DNA of 64,000 nt from Candidatus Nanopelagicales bacterium (GTDB lineage: Bacteria; Actinomycetota; Actinomycetes; S36-B12; CAIYMF01), in contig JADGOZ010000063.1 in the NCBI GenBank assembly GCA_017882705.1, forward strand, positions 1 to 64,000, given 5' to 3'. Below the pieces are notes generated by a model. That model had not been told where the DNA came from. It saw only the letters and a program-made list of their open reading frames with translations, and did no database searches. A program made the position numbers and the translations under genes. Positions 35,554 through 44,844 of this stretch are shown piece after piece (position 1 is the stretch's first letter; every line of letters starts with the position of its first letter).

Positions 35554-36383
35554 GACGGTCCTCCGGTCGCGCGTACGGCGGCGTGCCGGCGGATCTCGCG
35601 CCGCAGGTCGTCGGTGATCTCGCGCGACAGGTCGGCGACCTCGGGGGACTCGATGCGCCGCGGACCCTCGATGTCGACGAGCCATCGGCGTACGAAGCGG
35701 CCGGGGCGCGAGGACATCAGCTCGACGCGCTGACCGAGGCGGACGGCCTCGCGCACGTTGTGGGTCACGAACACGATCGTGAGCCCGTTCTCCTGCCATA
35801 CGCGGGTGAGCTCGTCGTGCAGCACGTCCCGCGTGATCGCGTCGAGCGCGGCGAACGGCTCGTCCATGAGCAGCACGCGCGCGTCCTGGGCCAGCGCGCG
35901 CGCGAGGGCGACTCGCTGGCGCATGCCGCCGGAGAGCTCGTGCACGCGGGCCTTGTGCTGCCCGCCGAGGTGGACCGACTCCAGCAGGCGCTCGGCCTCG
36001 CCATGACGGTCGCGGCGAGGTACGCCGCGCAGCTCGAGCGCCAGCTCGACGTTCTGGCCCGCCGTGAGCCAGGGGAAGAGCGCCGACTCCTGGAACATCA
36101 GCGCGGTGGTGCCACCGGGGGTCGACACGCTCCCGCTGGTCGGGGAGTCGAGCCCCGCGACGAGCGAGAGCAGCGTCGACTTCCCGCAGCCGGAGGCGCC
36201 GAGCAGCGACACGAACTCGCCCTGGGCCACGGTGAGCGACACGTCCTGCAGGACGGCCGGACGCGCGCCGTCGCGGTCGAACCGCTTCGTGACGCGATCG
36301 AGCTCGATCGCGTCAGGAGCGCTCGGCGTCGGCACGTCGGCCACCGCCCCCTGCTCCTCGTCACCCACCGTGGCCACCGTCAT
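35550..36383 (-). CDS. ABC transporter ATP-binding protein (SsuB-like)
   Basis: LGASGCGKSTLLSLVAG, LSGGMRQRVALARALAQDARVLLMDEPFAALD. Confidence 0.93.
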   Translation of the reverse strand: MTVATVGDEEQGAVADVPTPSAPDAIELDRVTKRFDRDGARPAVLQDVSLTVAQGEFVSLLGASGCGKSTLLSLVAGLDSPTSGSVSTPGGTTALMFQESALFPWLTAGQNVELALELRGVPRRDRHGEAERLLESVHLGGQHKARVHELSGGMRQRVALARALAQDARVLLMDEPFAALDAITRDVLHDELTRVWQENGLTIVFVTHNVREAVRLGQRVELMSSRPGRFVRRWLVDIEGPRRIESPEVADLSREITDDLRREIRRHAAVRATGGPS

Positions 36384-36390
36384 GCCGTCC

Positions 36391-37491
36391 TCACTCCTTG
36401 CCGAGCCCGGCCGAGGACACCGGCTGCTCGCCGCGCGAGCGAAGCAGCGCGTTGAGCAGTGCGAGGTCGTAGATGCCGGAGAGGTCGGCCTTCTTGGTCG
36501 TGCCGACCTCGACGCCGTGGTCCGCGGAGACCTGCAGCGTGGACGCGATCGGGTCGAGCGTGAGCGTGAGGTCCGCGAAGGCCCGGTCGAGGACCGCCGG
36601 CTTGAGGGTCTTGCCGGTGAGCGCCTTCAGCGCGTCGTTGGCCGTGGCCTTCGCCTTCACCGGGTCGGCCTTGACCGCGTCGAGCGTCGCGGCCTCGGCC
36701 TCGAGCAGCTTCGCGACGGTGCCGGGGTACTTGGCGAGGAAGTCGGTCGACACGATGAGGTGGGTGGTGACGAACGAGCCCTGCGGCCACAGCGTCTTCT
36801 CGTCGACGAGGACCTTGCCGCCGCCCTCGGTCACGAGACGCGACGCCCACGGCTCCGGGACCCAGGCCCCGGCGATCTTGCCGGCCTTGAACAGGTCGAG
36901 GGTCTGCGAGTTCTCCTGCGGTGCGACCGTGACGTCGCCCGCGCCGGTCACCGGCGCGCTGAGCCCCTGCTGCTTGAGCCAGTAGCGCAGGGCCACGTCC
37001 TGGGTGCCGCCGAGCTGCGGTGAGGCCACGGTCTGGCCCTTGAGGCCTGCGGCGTCGGTGATCGACGGCTGCACGACGAGCTGCGCCCCGCCGCTCGAGG
37101 CGCCCGCGACGATGCGGACCGCCTCGCCGTTGCTCTTGGTGAACGCGTTGATGGCCGGGTTCGGGCCGACGTAGGCAGCGTCGATCGAGCCGGCGAACAG
37201 CGCCTCGACCGCAGCGGGTCCGGCGTTGAAGATCTGCGTCTCGAGCTTCGTGCTGCCGAGGGTCTTCGCATACGTGCCGTCCTGCACGCCGATGAGCGGA
37301 AGGGCGTGGGTGATGTTGGCGAAGTAGCCGAGGCGCAGCGCAGGTGCCTCCGCGTTGGCAGCGCCGCTCGTCGTGGGCGTCGCGGCCTGCGAGGAGGAGC
37401 ACGCGGTGAGTCCCGCTGCAGCGAGGACTGCTGCGGCGAGGGCCGCAGCCCCACGTCGGAGGCGGGACCCGGAGGTGATGGTGATGGTCAT
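36391..37491 (-). CDS. ABC transporter substrate-binding lipoprotein (SsuA-like)
   Basis: Lipobox LTACSSS; LRLGYFANITHALPLIGVQDGTYAKTLGSTKLETQIFNAGPAAVEALFAGSIDAAYVGPNPAINAF. Confidence 0.92.
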   Translation of the reverse strand: MTITITSGSRLRRGAAALAAAVLAAAGLTACSSSQAATPTTSGAANAEAPALRLGYFANITHALPLIGVQDGTYAKTLGSTKLETQIFNAGPAAVEALFAGSIDAAYVGPNPAINAFTKSNGEAVRIVAGASSGGAQLVVQPSITDAAGLKGQTVASPQLGGTQDVALRYWLKQQGLSAPVTGAGDVTVAPQENSQTLDLFKAGKIAGAWVPEPWASRLVTEGGGKVLVDEKTLWPQGSFVTTHLIVSTDFLAKYPGTVAKLLEAEAATLDAVKADPVKAKATANDALKALTGKTLKPAVLDRAFADLTLTLDPIASTLQVSADHGVEVGTTKKADLSGIYDLALLNALLRSRGEQPVSSAGLGKE

Positions 37492-37541
37492 GGCGGCTGT
37501 TCCTTGTCTGTGCGGGTGGGCATGGCAGGCGTGCGCGGTGC

Positions 37542-37571
37542 GAGGACTCATCCCGTGCGGGATCAGTCCTC
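37542..37571 (-). promoter_or_regulatory. Intergenic hairpin straddling the cysN stop codon
   Basis: GAGGACTcATCCCgtgcGGGATcAGTCCTC: 7 bp + mismatch + 5 bp stem; no U-tract follows. Confidence 0.55.
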
Positions 37572-38885
37572 GCTACATCGCGTCACGACGGCCATGCCGG
37601 CAGCGAGGGTGGAGCCGTCCTGCTCGTCGACGAGGAGGAACGCGCCGGTGCGGCGCAGCAGGCTGTAGGCGTCGACCGCGAGGGGCTCGGCCAGTCGCAG
37701 GGTGAGGCGCCCGATGTCGTTGACCACCAGGGCGTCCGAGTACGCCGAGGACTCGAGCGAGACCAGGTCGAGACGGGAGGTCACCGCGACGACCTTCGCC
37801 CGGACCGTGCGGGTGCCGTGCCGCACGAGGACGCGGTCGCCGGCCGCGAGGAGGCGGTCGGACACGACGCACACGTCGCCGACGAGGTCCGGCGACGGCG
37901 TCGCGGCCTCCTCGGCAGCGGCGAGCAGGTCGCCGCGGGACACGTCGACGTCGTCGCGCAGCCGGATCGAGACCGACTGCGGGGCGAACGCCTCGTCGAG
38001 CGGGCCGTCGAGGCCGTCGATCGCGGCGACGACCGTCGAGCGTCCGGAGGGGAGGACGACCACGGGGTCGCCGACCCGCACGACGCCGTGCGCGACGCGT
38101 CCGGCGTAGCCCCGGTGGTCGTGGTGCTCGTCGGTCTGCGGTCGGATGACGTACTGGACGGGGAAGCGGAACGGCTCGAGCGCCGGGTCCTCGCCGACGG
38201 GCACCGCCTCGAGGTGCTCGAGGAGCGTGGGGCCGTCGTACCACGGCGTGTGCTCCGACCGGTCGACCACGTTGTCGCCCCGCAGCGCGGACAGCGGGAG
38301 CGCCACCACGTCGTCGACGCCGAGAAGCCTTGCCACCGAGTCGAAGTCGACGCGGATGGCCGTGAAGACCTGCTGGTCGAACCCGACCAGGTCCATCTTG
38401 TTCACCGCCAGCGCGAGGTGGCGCACGCCGAGCAGGGCGGCCGCGGCCGCGTGCCGACGGGTCTGCTCCACGACGCCGTGGCGCGCGTCGACGAGCACGA
38501 GAGCGAGCTCCGCGGTCGACGCGCCCGTCACCATGTTGCGGGTGTACTCGACGTGCCCCGGGGTGTCGGCGAGGACGTAGGAGCGCGTCGGGGTGGAGAA
38601 GTAGCGGTAGGCGACGTCGATCGTGATGCCCTGCTCCCGCTCGGCACGAAGGCCGTCGGTGAGCAGCGCGAGGTCGGCGCCGTCGTGGCCGCGCGCGAGG
38701 CTGGCCCGCTCGACGGCGGCCAGCGTGTCGGCGAGCACCGACTTCGTGTCGTGGAGCAACCGTCCGACGAGCGTGGACTTCCCGTCGTCGACGGAGCCCG
38801 CGGTCGCGAAGCGGAGCAGCTCGTGGGGGCCGGAGCCCTGCAGCGCGAGCAGCGGGTCGGCCGTCGCCTCGTGGATGGCGGTCAT
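37563..38885 (-). CDS. cysN: Sulfate adenylyltransferase subunit 1 (GTPase)
   Basis: ATAGSVDDGKSTLVGRLLHDTKS, DTPGHVEYTRNMVTGASTAELALVLVDARHGV. Confidence 0.96.
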   Translation of the reverse strand: MTAIHEATADPLLALQGSGPHELLRFATAGSVDDGKSTLVGRLLHDTKSVLADTLAAVERASLARGHDGADLALLTDGLRAEREQGITIDVAYRYFSTPTRSYVLADTPGHVEYTRNMVTGASTAELALVLVDARHGVVEQTRRHAAAAALLGVRHLALAVNKMDLVGFDQQVFTAIRVDFDSVARLLGVDDVVALPLSALRGDNVVDRSEHTPWYDGPTLLEHLEAVPVGEDPALEPFRFPVQYVIRPQTDEHHDHRGYAGRVAHGVVRVGDPVVVLPSGRSTVVAAIDGLDGPLDEAFAPQSVSIRLRDDVDVSRGDLLAAAEEAATPSPDLVGDVCVVSDRLLAAGDRVLVRHGTRTVRAKVVAVTSRLDLVSLESSAYSDALVVNDIGRLTLRLAEPLAVDAYSLLRRTGAFLLVDEQDGSTLAAGMAVVTRCSED

Positions 38886-38887
38886 GT

Positions 38888-39823
38888 CTAGAAGTACCCC
38901 TCGCGCTTGCGGTCTTCCATGGCGGCCTCGGTGAGGCGGTCGTCGGCGCGGGTGGCGCCGCGCTCGGTGATGGTGCTGATGGCGACCTCGGCGATCACGT
39001 CGGCGACGGTGGTGGCGGTCGAGTCGACCGCGCCCGTGCACGACATGTCGCCGACGGTGCGGTAGCGCACGGTGCGGCGCTCGACCGTCTCGTGCTGCTT
39101 CGGGCCGCCCCACTCGCCCGCGGTGAGCCACATGCTGTCGCGGAGAAACACGTCGCGCTCGTGCGCGTAGTAGATCTCCGGCAGTGCGATGCCCTCGCGG
39201 GCGACGTACTCCCAGATGTCGACCTCGGTCCAGTTCGACAGCGGGAACACCCGGACGTGCTCGCCGGCGCGGTGGCGACCGTTGTAGAGGTCCCAGAGCT
39301 CGGGGCGTTGACGACGCGGGTCCCACTGGCCGAACTCGTCGCGCAGGCTGAAGACGCGCTCCTTGGCGCGAGCCTTCTCCTCGTCGCGGCGTCCGCCGCC
39401 GAAGACGGAGTCGAACCGGTAGCCGTCGATCGCCTCGAGCAGCGGCACCGTCTGCAGCGGGTTGCGCGTACCGTCCGGCCGCTCGCGCAGCCGTCCCGAG
39501 TCGATGAGCTCCTGCACCGACGCGACGAGCAGGCGTACGCCATACTCCTGCACCGCCCGGTCGCGGTGGGCGATGACCTCGGGGAAGTTGTGCCCGGTGT
39601 CGACGTGCAGAACCGGGAACGGGATCGCTGCGGGTGCGAACGCCTTCGCCGCGAGGTGGAGCATGACGACGGAGTCCTTGCCGCCGCTGAACAGCAGCAC
39701 CGGCCGCTCGAACTCGCCGGCCACCTCACGGATGATGTGGACGCCCTCGGCCTCGAGCGCGTCGAGCTGGCTGAGTCGGCGCACGGCGGTCACGGAGTCG
39801 CTCCTGTCGTGGGTCGTCGTCAC
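38888..39823 (-). CDS. cysD: Sulfate adenylyltransferase subunit 2
   Basis: LLFSGGKDSVVMLHLA, DSVFGGGRRDEEKARAKERVFS, C-terminal MEDRKREGYF. Confidence 0.97.
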   Translation of the reverse strand: MTTTHDRSDSVTAVRRLSQLDALEAEGVHIIREVAGEFERPVLLFSGGKDSVVMLHLAAKAFAPAAIPFPVLHVDTGHNFPEVIAHRDRAVQEYGVRLLVASVQELIDSGRLRERPDGTRNPLQTVPLLEAIDGYRFDSVFGGGRRDEEKARAKERVFSLRDEFGQWDPRRQRPELWDLYNGRHRAGEHVRVFPLSNWTEVDIWEYVAREGIALPEIYYAHERDVFLRDSMWLTAGEWGGPKQHETVERRTVRYRTVGDMSCTGAVDSTATTVADVIAEVAISTITERGATRADDRLTEAAMEDRKREGYF

Positions 39824-40536
39824 GTGTGCAGCCCGCACTCGGTCTTGCCGGAGCCGCTCCAGCGGCCGGCGCGCGGATCCTCGCCGGGCGCGACCGGGCG
39901 CGTGCACGGCTCGCAGCCGATGGAGGCGTAGCCGAGCTGGCGCAACGGGTTCAGCAGCACGCCGTGCTCCTCGGCGTAGGCGTCGACCTGGTCCTGCGTC
40001 CACGCCGCGAGCGGGTTCAGCTTCACCTTGTCGCGCTTGGCGTCCCAGCCCACCACGTCGATGTCGGCGCGCGTCGGCGCGTCCTCGCGGCGCATCCCGG
40101 TGACCCAGGCGTCGTAGGGCGCGAGACCGCGCTCGAGCGGCTCGACCTTGCGGATCGCGCAGCACGCGTCCGGGTCGCGCGACCAGAGGTCCGGACCGTG
40201 CTCGGCCGACTGCTGCTCCACCGTGATGAGCGGCAGGACGGTCCGCACCCGCACGTCGTAGGTCGCGGCGACGGCGTCACGCGTGCCGATCGTCTCGGCG
40301 AAGTGGTAGCCGGTGTCGAGGAAGAGCACCTCGACGCCGGGTGCCGCGACGGAGGCGAGGTGCACGAGCACCTCGTCGCCCATCGAGCTCGCGACGACGA
40401 GCCGGTCGCGGAACGTCTCACGCGCCCAGCGCAGGGCGACGGTCGCCTGCTCGACGACATCGGCGCCGACGGCGGCGACGAGCGACGAGCCGTCGACGAC
40501 GGCGTGGCGCAGGGTCTCGGTCGAGAGCTCGGTCAT
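39820..40536 (-). CDS. cysH: Phosphoadenylyl/adenylyl-sulfate reductase
   Basis: VEVLFLDTGYHFAETIGTRDAV, CCAIRKVEPLERGL, IGCEPCTRPV, C-terminal KTECGLHT. Confidence 0.96.
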   Translation of the reverse strand: MTELSTETLRHAVVDGSSLVAAVGADVVEQATVALRWARETFRDRLVVASSMGDEVLVHLASVAAPGVEVLFLDTGYHFAETIGTRDAVAATYDVRVRTVLPLITVEQQSAEHGPDLWSRDPDACCAIRKVEPLERGLAPYDAWVTGMRREDAPTRADIDVVGWDAKRDKVKLNPLAAWTQDQVDAYAEEHGVLLNPLRQLGYASIGCEPCTRPVAPGEDPRAGRWSGSGKTECGLHT

Positions 40537-42212
40537 GCGAGGGCCTCCTCGTCCGCACGGTGCGCCCACGAGGCGAAGCTCTCGGCGCCTTCGCGCTGCT
40601 CGGCGTACTGGCCGAGGACGCGCTCGACGTAGTCCGGTAGCTCGTCGGCGGTGACCTTGAGGCCGCGCGGCTTGCGCCCGAGGCCGGTCGCGAGCTCGCC
40701 GCCGAGGTGGACCTGGAAGCCCTCGGCCTGGTTGCCGTCCGCGTCGGTGACGAGCATCCCCTTGAGACCGATGTCGGCCACCTGGATCCGCGCGCAGGAG
40801 TTGGGACAGCCGTTGACGTGGATCGACAGCGGGCGGTCGAAGGTCGGCAGCCGGTCCTCCAGCTCCGCGACGAGCGACGCGGCGTTGGCCTTCGTCTCCA
40901 CGATCGCGAGCTTGCAGAACTCGATGCCGGTGCAGGCCATCGTGCCGCGCCGGAACTCGCTGGGGCGCACCTCCAGACCGAGCTGGTGCAGCGCGGCGAC
41001 CAGAGGCTCGACGCCGTCGTCCTCCACGTCGAGGATCACCAGCTTCTGCTGCGCGGTGAGCCGGACCTGCCCCGAGCCGTACTGCTCGGCCAGGTCGCCG
41101 ACACGGTGCAGGATCGTGCCGCTGACCCGCCCGACCGTCGGCGCGGCACCGACGTACTTGCGGCCGTCCTGCTGGTCGTGGACGCCGACGTGGTCACGCC
41201 GACCGGCGTACGGCGCGGCCGCGGGGCCGTCGAGCAGCGGACGCTTGAGGTACTGCGTCTCGATGACCTCGCGCACCTTCGCCGCACCCCAGTCGTTCAC
41301 CAGGAACTTCAGCCGCGCGCGGGTGCGCAGTCGGCGGTAGCCGTAGTCGCGGAAGACCGAGATGACGGCCTCGTAGACGTCGGGCACGTCGTCGAGCGGG
41401 ACCCACACGCCGAGGCGCTGCGCGAGCATCGGGTTCGTCGACAGGCCGCCGCCCACCCAGACGTCGAAGCCAGGACCGTGCTCGGGGTGGACGACACCCA
41501 CGAAGGAGACGTCGTTGATCTCGTGCGCGACGTCCTGGCGCGGGGATCCCGACACCGCGGACTTGAACTTGCGCGGCAGGTTCGAGAAGCGCGGGTCGCC
41601 GACGTACCGGCGGACGATCTCGCGGACCGCGGGAGTGCCGTCGACGATCTCGTCGGCGGCGACACCGGCCACCGGTGAGCCCAGCACCACGCGAGGCGTG
41701 TCACCGCACGCCTCGCTCGTCGAGAGCCCGACTGCCTCGAGCCGCTGCCAGATGGCCGGCACGTCCTCGATGCGGATCCAGTGCAGCTGGATGTTCTGGC
41801 GGTCGGTGATGTCCGCCGTGTCGCGCGCATAGGTCTGCGACACGTCGGCGACGGCGCGCAGCTGGTCGGGCGTGAGGATGCCGCCGTCGCTTCGGACGCG
41901 GAGCAGGAAGTACTCGTCGTCGAGCTCGTGCGGCTCGAGCGACCCGGTGCGCCCCCCGTCGATGCCGGGCTTGCGCTGGGTGTAGAGGCCCCACCACCGC
42001 ATCCGGCCGCGCAGGTCGCTCGGGTCGATCGACGCGAAGCCGTCGCGCGCGTAGACGGTCTCGATGCGTGCACGGACGTTCAGGCCGTCGTCATCGCGCT
42101 TGAACTGCTCGTTGGCGTTGAGCGGTTCGGTGTGACCGAGCGCCCACTGCCCCTCGCTTCGGGGCGCACGGGTGCCGGTGCTCGGCGCTGCGGGGCTGGG
42201 CTCGGGAGCCAC
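40533..42212 (-). CDS. Ferredoxin-dependent sulfite/nitrite reductase
   Basis: MACTGIEFCKLAIVETK and VNGCPNSCARIQVADIG siroheme/4Fe-4S ligands; GTG start after GAGGAG. Confidence 0.93.
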   Translation of the reverse strand: MAPEPSPAAPSTGTRAPRSEGQWALGHTEPLNANEQFKRDDDGLNVRARIETVYARDGFASIDPSDLRGRMRWWGLYTQRKPGIDGGRTGSLEPHELDDEYFLLRVRSDGGILTPDQLRAVADVSQTYARDTADITDRQNIQLHWIRIEDVPAIWQRLEAVGLSTSEACGDTPRVVLGSPVAGVAADEIVDGTPAVREIVRRYVGDPRFSNLPRKFKSAVSGSPRQDVAHEINDVSFVGVVHPEHGPGFDVWVGGGLSTNPMLAQRLGVWVPLDDVPDVYEAVISVFRDYGYRRLRTRARLKFLVNDWGAAKVREVIETQYLKRPLLDGPAAAPYAGRRDHVGVHDQQDGRKYVGAAPTVGRVSGTILHRVGDLAEQYGSGQVRLTAQQKLVILDVEDDGVEPLVAALHQLGLEVRPSEFRRGTMACTGIEFCKLAIVETKANAASLVAELEDRLPTFDRPLSIHVNGCPNSCARIQVADIGLKGMLVTDADGNQAEGFQVHLGGELATGLGRKPRGLKVTADELPDYVERVLGQYAEQREGAESFASWAHRADEEALA

Positions 42213-42336
42213 GGGGTCGTCTCCTCGGGGGAGGACGGACGAGCCACCACGGGACGGGAGCGCGACGACGATGGCGCACACGGATGCCCGGGCGGCGCCG
42301 TTCGTCGGGGTGCTGCGGGTGCAGCGGGACGTCAGG

Positions 42337-42420
42337 TCAGCCGCAGGGGCGACACAACGCGCTGTTCACGCGCATGTGGTCGACGTGACGTCGAACCACG
42401 AGGCGGGTGTGCGCGGACAT
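42337..42420 (-). CDS. 27-aa Cys-containing leader peptide (uORF) upstream of the sulfate-assimilation operon
   Basis: Complement reads MSAHTRLVVRRHVDHMRVNSALCRPCG*; resembles actinobacterial leader peptides with RRHVD core and C-terminal Cys near sir genes; 124 nt upstream of the reductase start. Confidence 0.8.
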   Translation of the reverse strand: MSAHTRLVVRRHVDHMRVNSALCRPCG

Positions 42421-42430
42421 GGGGCAAGAG

Positions 42431-42444
42431 TGAGGGTCACCTCA
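42431..42444. promoter_or_regulatory. Inverted repeat just upstream of the leader peptide
   Basis: TGAGG-GTCA-CCTCA. Confidence 0.4.
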
Positions 42445-42609
42445 GTCGCGGGGCAAGGCGGTCCCACGATGTGAGACCGATGACCGCACTGCGGACTTCT
42501 TGCGAAGAGTTCGCGACAGGCTCGGGTGGCCGGCTCGGCGCACCCGTGTGACCCACTCCTCCGCGCCGGAGGGTCCCGCGGCGTGGACACGGGCGCTAGC
42601 GTCGCGGCC

Positions 42610-44064
42610 ATGACGACTCCTGGGATCCCCGGCATCGATGCCGGCTCCGTCACTCCTGTCCTGATCGATGGCGAGCTGGTCATCGGCTCTGCGTCGACCG
42701 AGGTCCGTGCGCCGTACGACGGCACGCTGCTCGGCTCGATCCCGGCGCTCGGCGCGGCCGAGGTCGACCGTGCGGTGGCCGCGGCGAAGAAGGCGTTGCA
42801 CGACACTCCGCTGGCGCAGTGGAAGCGTGCGGAGATCCTCGACAAGGCGGCGCTGCTGCTCGCGGAGCGGGAGGAGGACTTCGCCCGCTGCATCGCGCAG
42901 GAGGCGGCGAAGCCGATCCGCACCGCCCGCGGTGAGGCGCAGCGCGCGGTGTCGACGTTGCAGTTCTCCGCCGCGGTCGCGCGCTCGCTCGCCGGCGAGG
43001 TCGTGCCGCTCGAGGCGTCGGCGGCGGGCGAGGGCAAGCTCGGGTTCATCCTGCGCGTGCCGGTCGGGGTGGTCGGTGCGATCGCGCCGTTCAACTTCCC
43101 GCTCAACCTGGTGGCCCACAAGCTCGGTCCGGCGATCGCGGCGGGCTGCCCGGTGGTCCTGAAGCCGGCGAGCCAGACGCCGTTCTCGTCGATCCTGCTC
43201 GCGCGGGTGCTGGTCGAGGCAGGTCTGCCGACCGGCTACCTGCACGTCGTCACCGGTGGCGGCTCGACGGTCGGCAACGCGCTGGTGGACCACGACGACG
43301 TCGCGCTGATCACATTCACGGGCTCGCCCGAGGTCGGCTGGGGGATCCGGGCGCGGGCGCCGCGCAAGCGGGTCGGGCTCGAGCTCGGCAACAACGCGCC
43401 GCTGATCATCGAGGCCGACGGCGACTGGAGGTCGGCCGCGGCGAAGGTGAAGGTCGCGGGCTTCTCCCACGCGGGCCAGTCGTGCATCTCGACCCAGCGG
43501 ATCTTCGTGCACCGGTCGGTCGCCGACGAGTTCGTCGCCGCGCTCACCGCCGCAGTGAAGACGATCGTGGTCGGTGACCCGCTCGACGAGGCCACCGACG
43601 TCTCCGCGCTGATCAGCACCGGCGAGCGCGACCGCATCGCCGGCTGGATCCGCGAGGCCGCCGAGCAGGGCGCCGTCATCGCGGCCGGGGGAGAGATCGG
43701 TGCCGACGGCGTCCTGCGGCCGACCCTCGTGGTCGACGCGACGCCGGAGATGAAGGTCTGCTCGCAGGAGGTCTTCGGCCCCGTCGTCGCGGTCACCCGC
43801 TACGACGACTTCGACGACGCCCTCGCGATGGCCAACGACACTCGCTACGGCCTGCAGGCCGGCGTCTTCACCGCCGACATCACCAAGGCGCTGAAGGCCG
43901 CCCGTACCCTCGACTTCGGCGGCGTCCTGATCAACGAGGTCCCGACCTGGCGCGCCGACCAGCAGCCCTACGGCGGCCTGCGGGACAGCGGCAACACCAA
44001 GGAGGGCCCCGCCTGGTCCGTCCGCGAGATGACCGACGAACGCCTCATCATCCTCACCGGTTGA
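42610..44064 (+). CDS. Aldehyde dehydrogenase family protein
   Basis: APFNFPLNLVAHKLGPAIAAG, VGLELGNNAPLII, HAGQSCISTQR. Confidence 0.95.
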   Translation: MTTPGIPGIDAGSVTPVLIDGELVIGSASTEVRAPYDGTLLGSIPALGAAEVDRAVAAAKKALHDTPLAQWKRAEILDKAALLLAEREEDFARCIAQEAAKPIRTARGEAQRAVSTLQFSAAVARSLAGEVVPLEASAAGEGKLGFILRVPVGVVGAIAPFNFPLNLVAHKLGPAIAAGCPVVLKPASQTPFSSILLARVLVEAGLPTGYLHVVTGGGSTVGNALVDHDDVALITFTGSPEVGWGIRARAPRKRVGLELGNNAPLIIEADGDWRSAAAKVKVAGFSHAGQSCISTQRIFVHRSVADEFVAALTAAVKTIVVGDPLDEATDVSALISTGERDRIAGWIREAAEQGAVIAAGGEIGADGVLRPTLVVDATPEMKVCSQEVFGPVVAVTRYDDFDDALAMANDTRYGLQAGVFTADITKALKAARTLDFGGVLINEVPTWRADQQPYGGLRDSGNTKEGPAWSVREMTDERLIILTG

Positions 44065-44221
44065 CGGCGCCTCCAAGCCGCCGCCCGCCTGGCGTCGGCG
44101 CACGCCTCCGCCTCGTGGCTTGTCGCGTCGCCTCGCTCCGCTACCGACGGGTGCTCACGCCCCCGCCGGGGCGTTCGAACCCGTCGCCCCTCGGGCTTGG
44201 GCGTAGGGCTCCTGGGCGCCG

Positions 44222-44833
44222 TTACGCGGCAGCGGCGCCCCAGGTGCCGCTAAAGGCGATGTCCGACAGGGGCTTGCGCTCGCGGGGGGCGGACTCGCGC
44301 TCGGCGGCCCAGGCCGGGAGCGCGGCAGGGTCACCGAGGCGACCGACCGCGAGCACGACGACGGCTCGGTACTGCGCGGGAACGCCGAACTCCACGGCGA
44401 TCTGCCCGGCGTCGAAGCCACCCATCTGGTGCGCGTGCAGGCCGCGCGCGGATGCCTCGACGGTGAGCTGCGCGACCGCGAGCCCGAGCTCGTACGGCGC
44501 GATCTCGCGTGCGGAGCCGTCCTCGTGCTCGACCTCGACGATCGCGGCGATCAGCACCGGCGCTGCAGAGGCCCACACCTGGTTGAACTCGGCGAGCGCG
44601 TCGAACAGGCCCTTGTAGGTGGCGTCGGAGCCGTCCACGCCCGCACGGCCGACCAGGAAGCGCCAGGGCTGGTAGTTGTTCGCGCTCGGCGCCCAGCGGG
44701 CAGCCTCGAGCAGCGCCGTGACGTCGGCGTCGGACACCGGCTCGCGGTCGAACGCGCGGGGGGACCAGCGCTCGGCGAGCAGCGGGTGGAGCTCGACGGC
44801 GGTGCCGGCTGTGCGGGTCGCGACGGTGGTCAC
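44222..44833 (-). CDS. Nitroreductase family protein
   Basis: RWSPRAFDREPVSDADVTALLEAARWAPSANNYQPWRFLVG. Confidence 0.92.
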   Translation of the reverse strand: MTTVATRTAGTAVELHPLLAERWSPRAFDREPVSDADVTALLEAARWAPSANNYQPWRFLVGRAGVDGSDATYKGLFDALAEFNQVWASAAPVLIAAIVEVEHEDGSAREIAPYELGLAVAQLTVEASARGLHAHQMGGFDAGQIAVEFGVPAQYRAVVVLAVGRLGDPAALPAWAAERESAPRERKPLSDIAFSGTWGAAAA

Positions 44834-44844
44834 GGTGGCTCCTC

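Noticed and set aside
42172-42474. 100-aa plus ORF upstream of ALDH
   Set aside because: Antisense to the leader peptide and sir 5' region; no RBS or protein-like composition.
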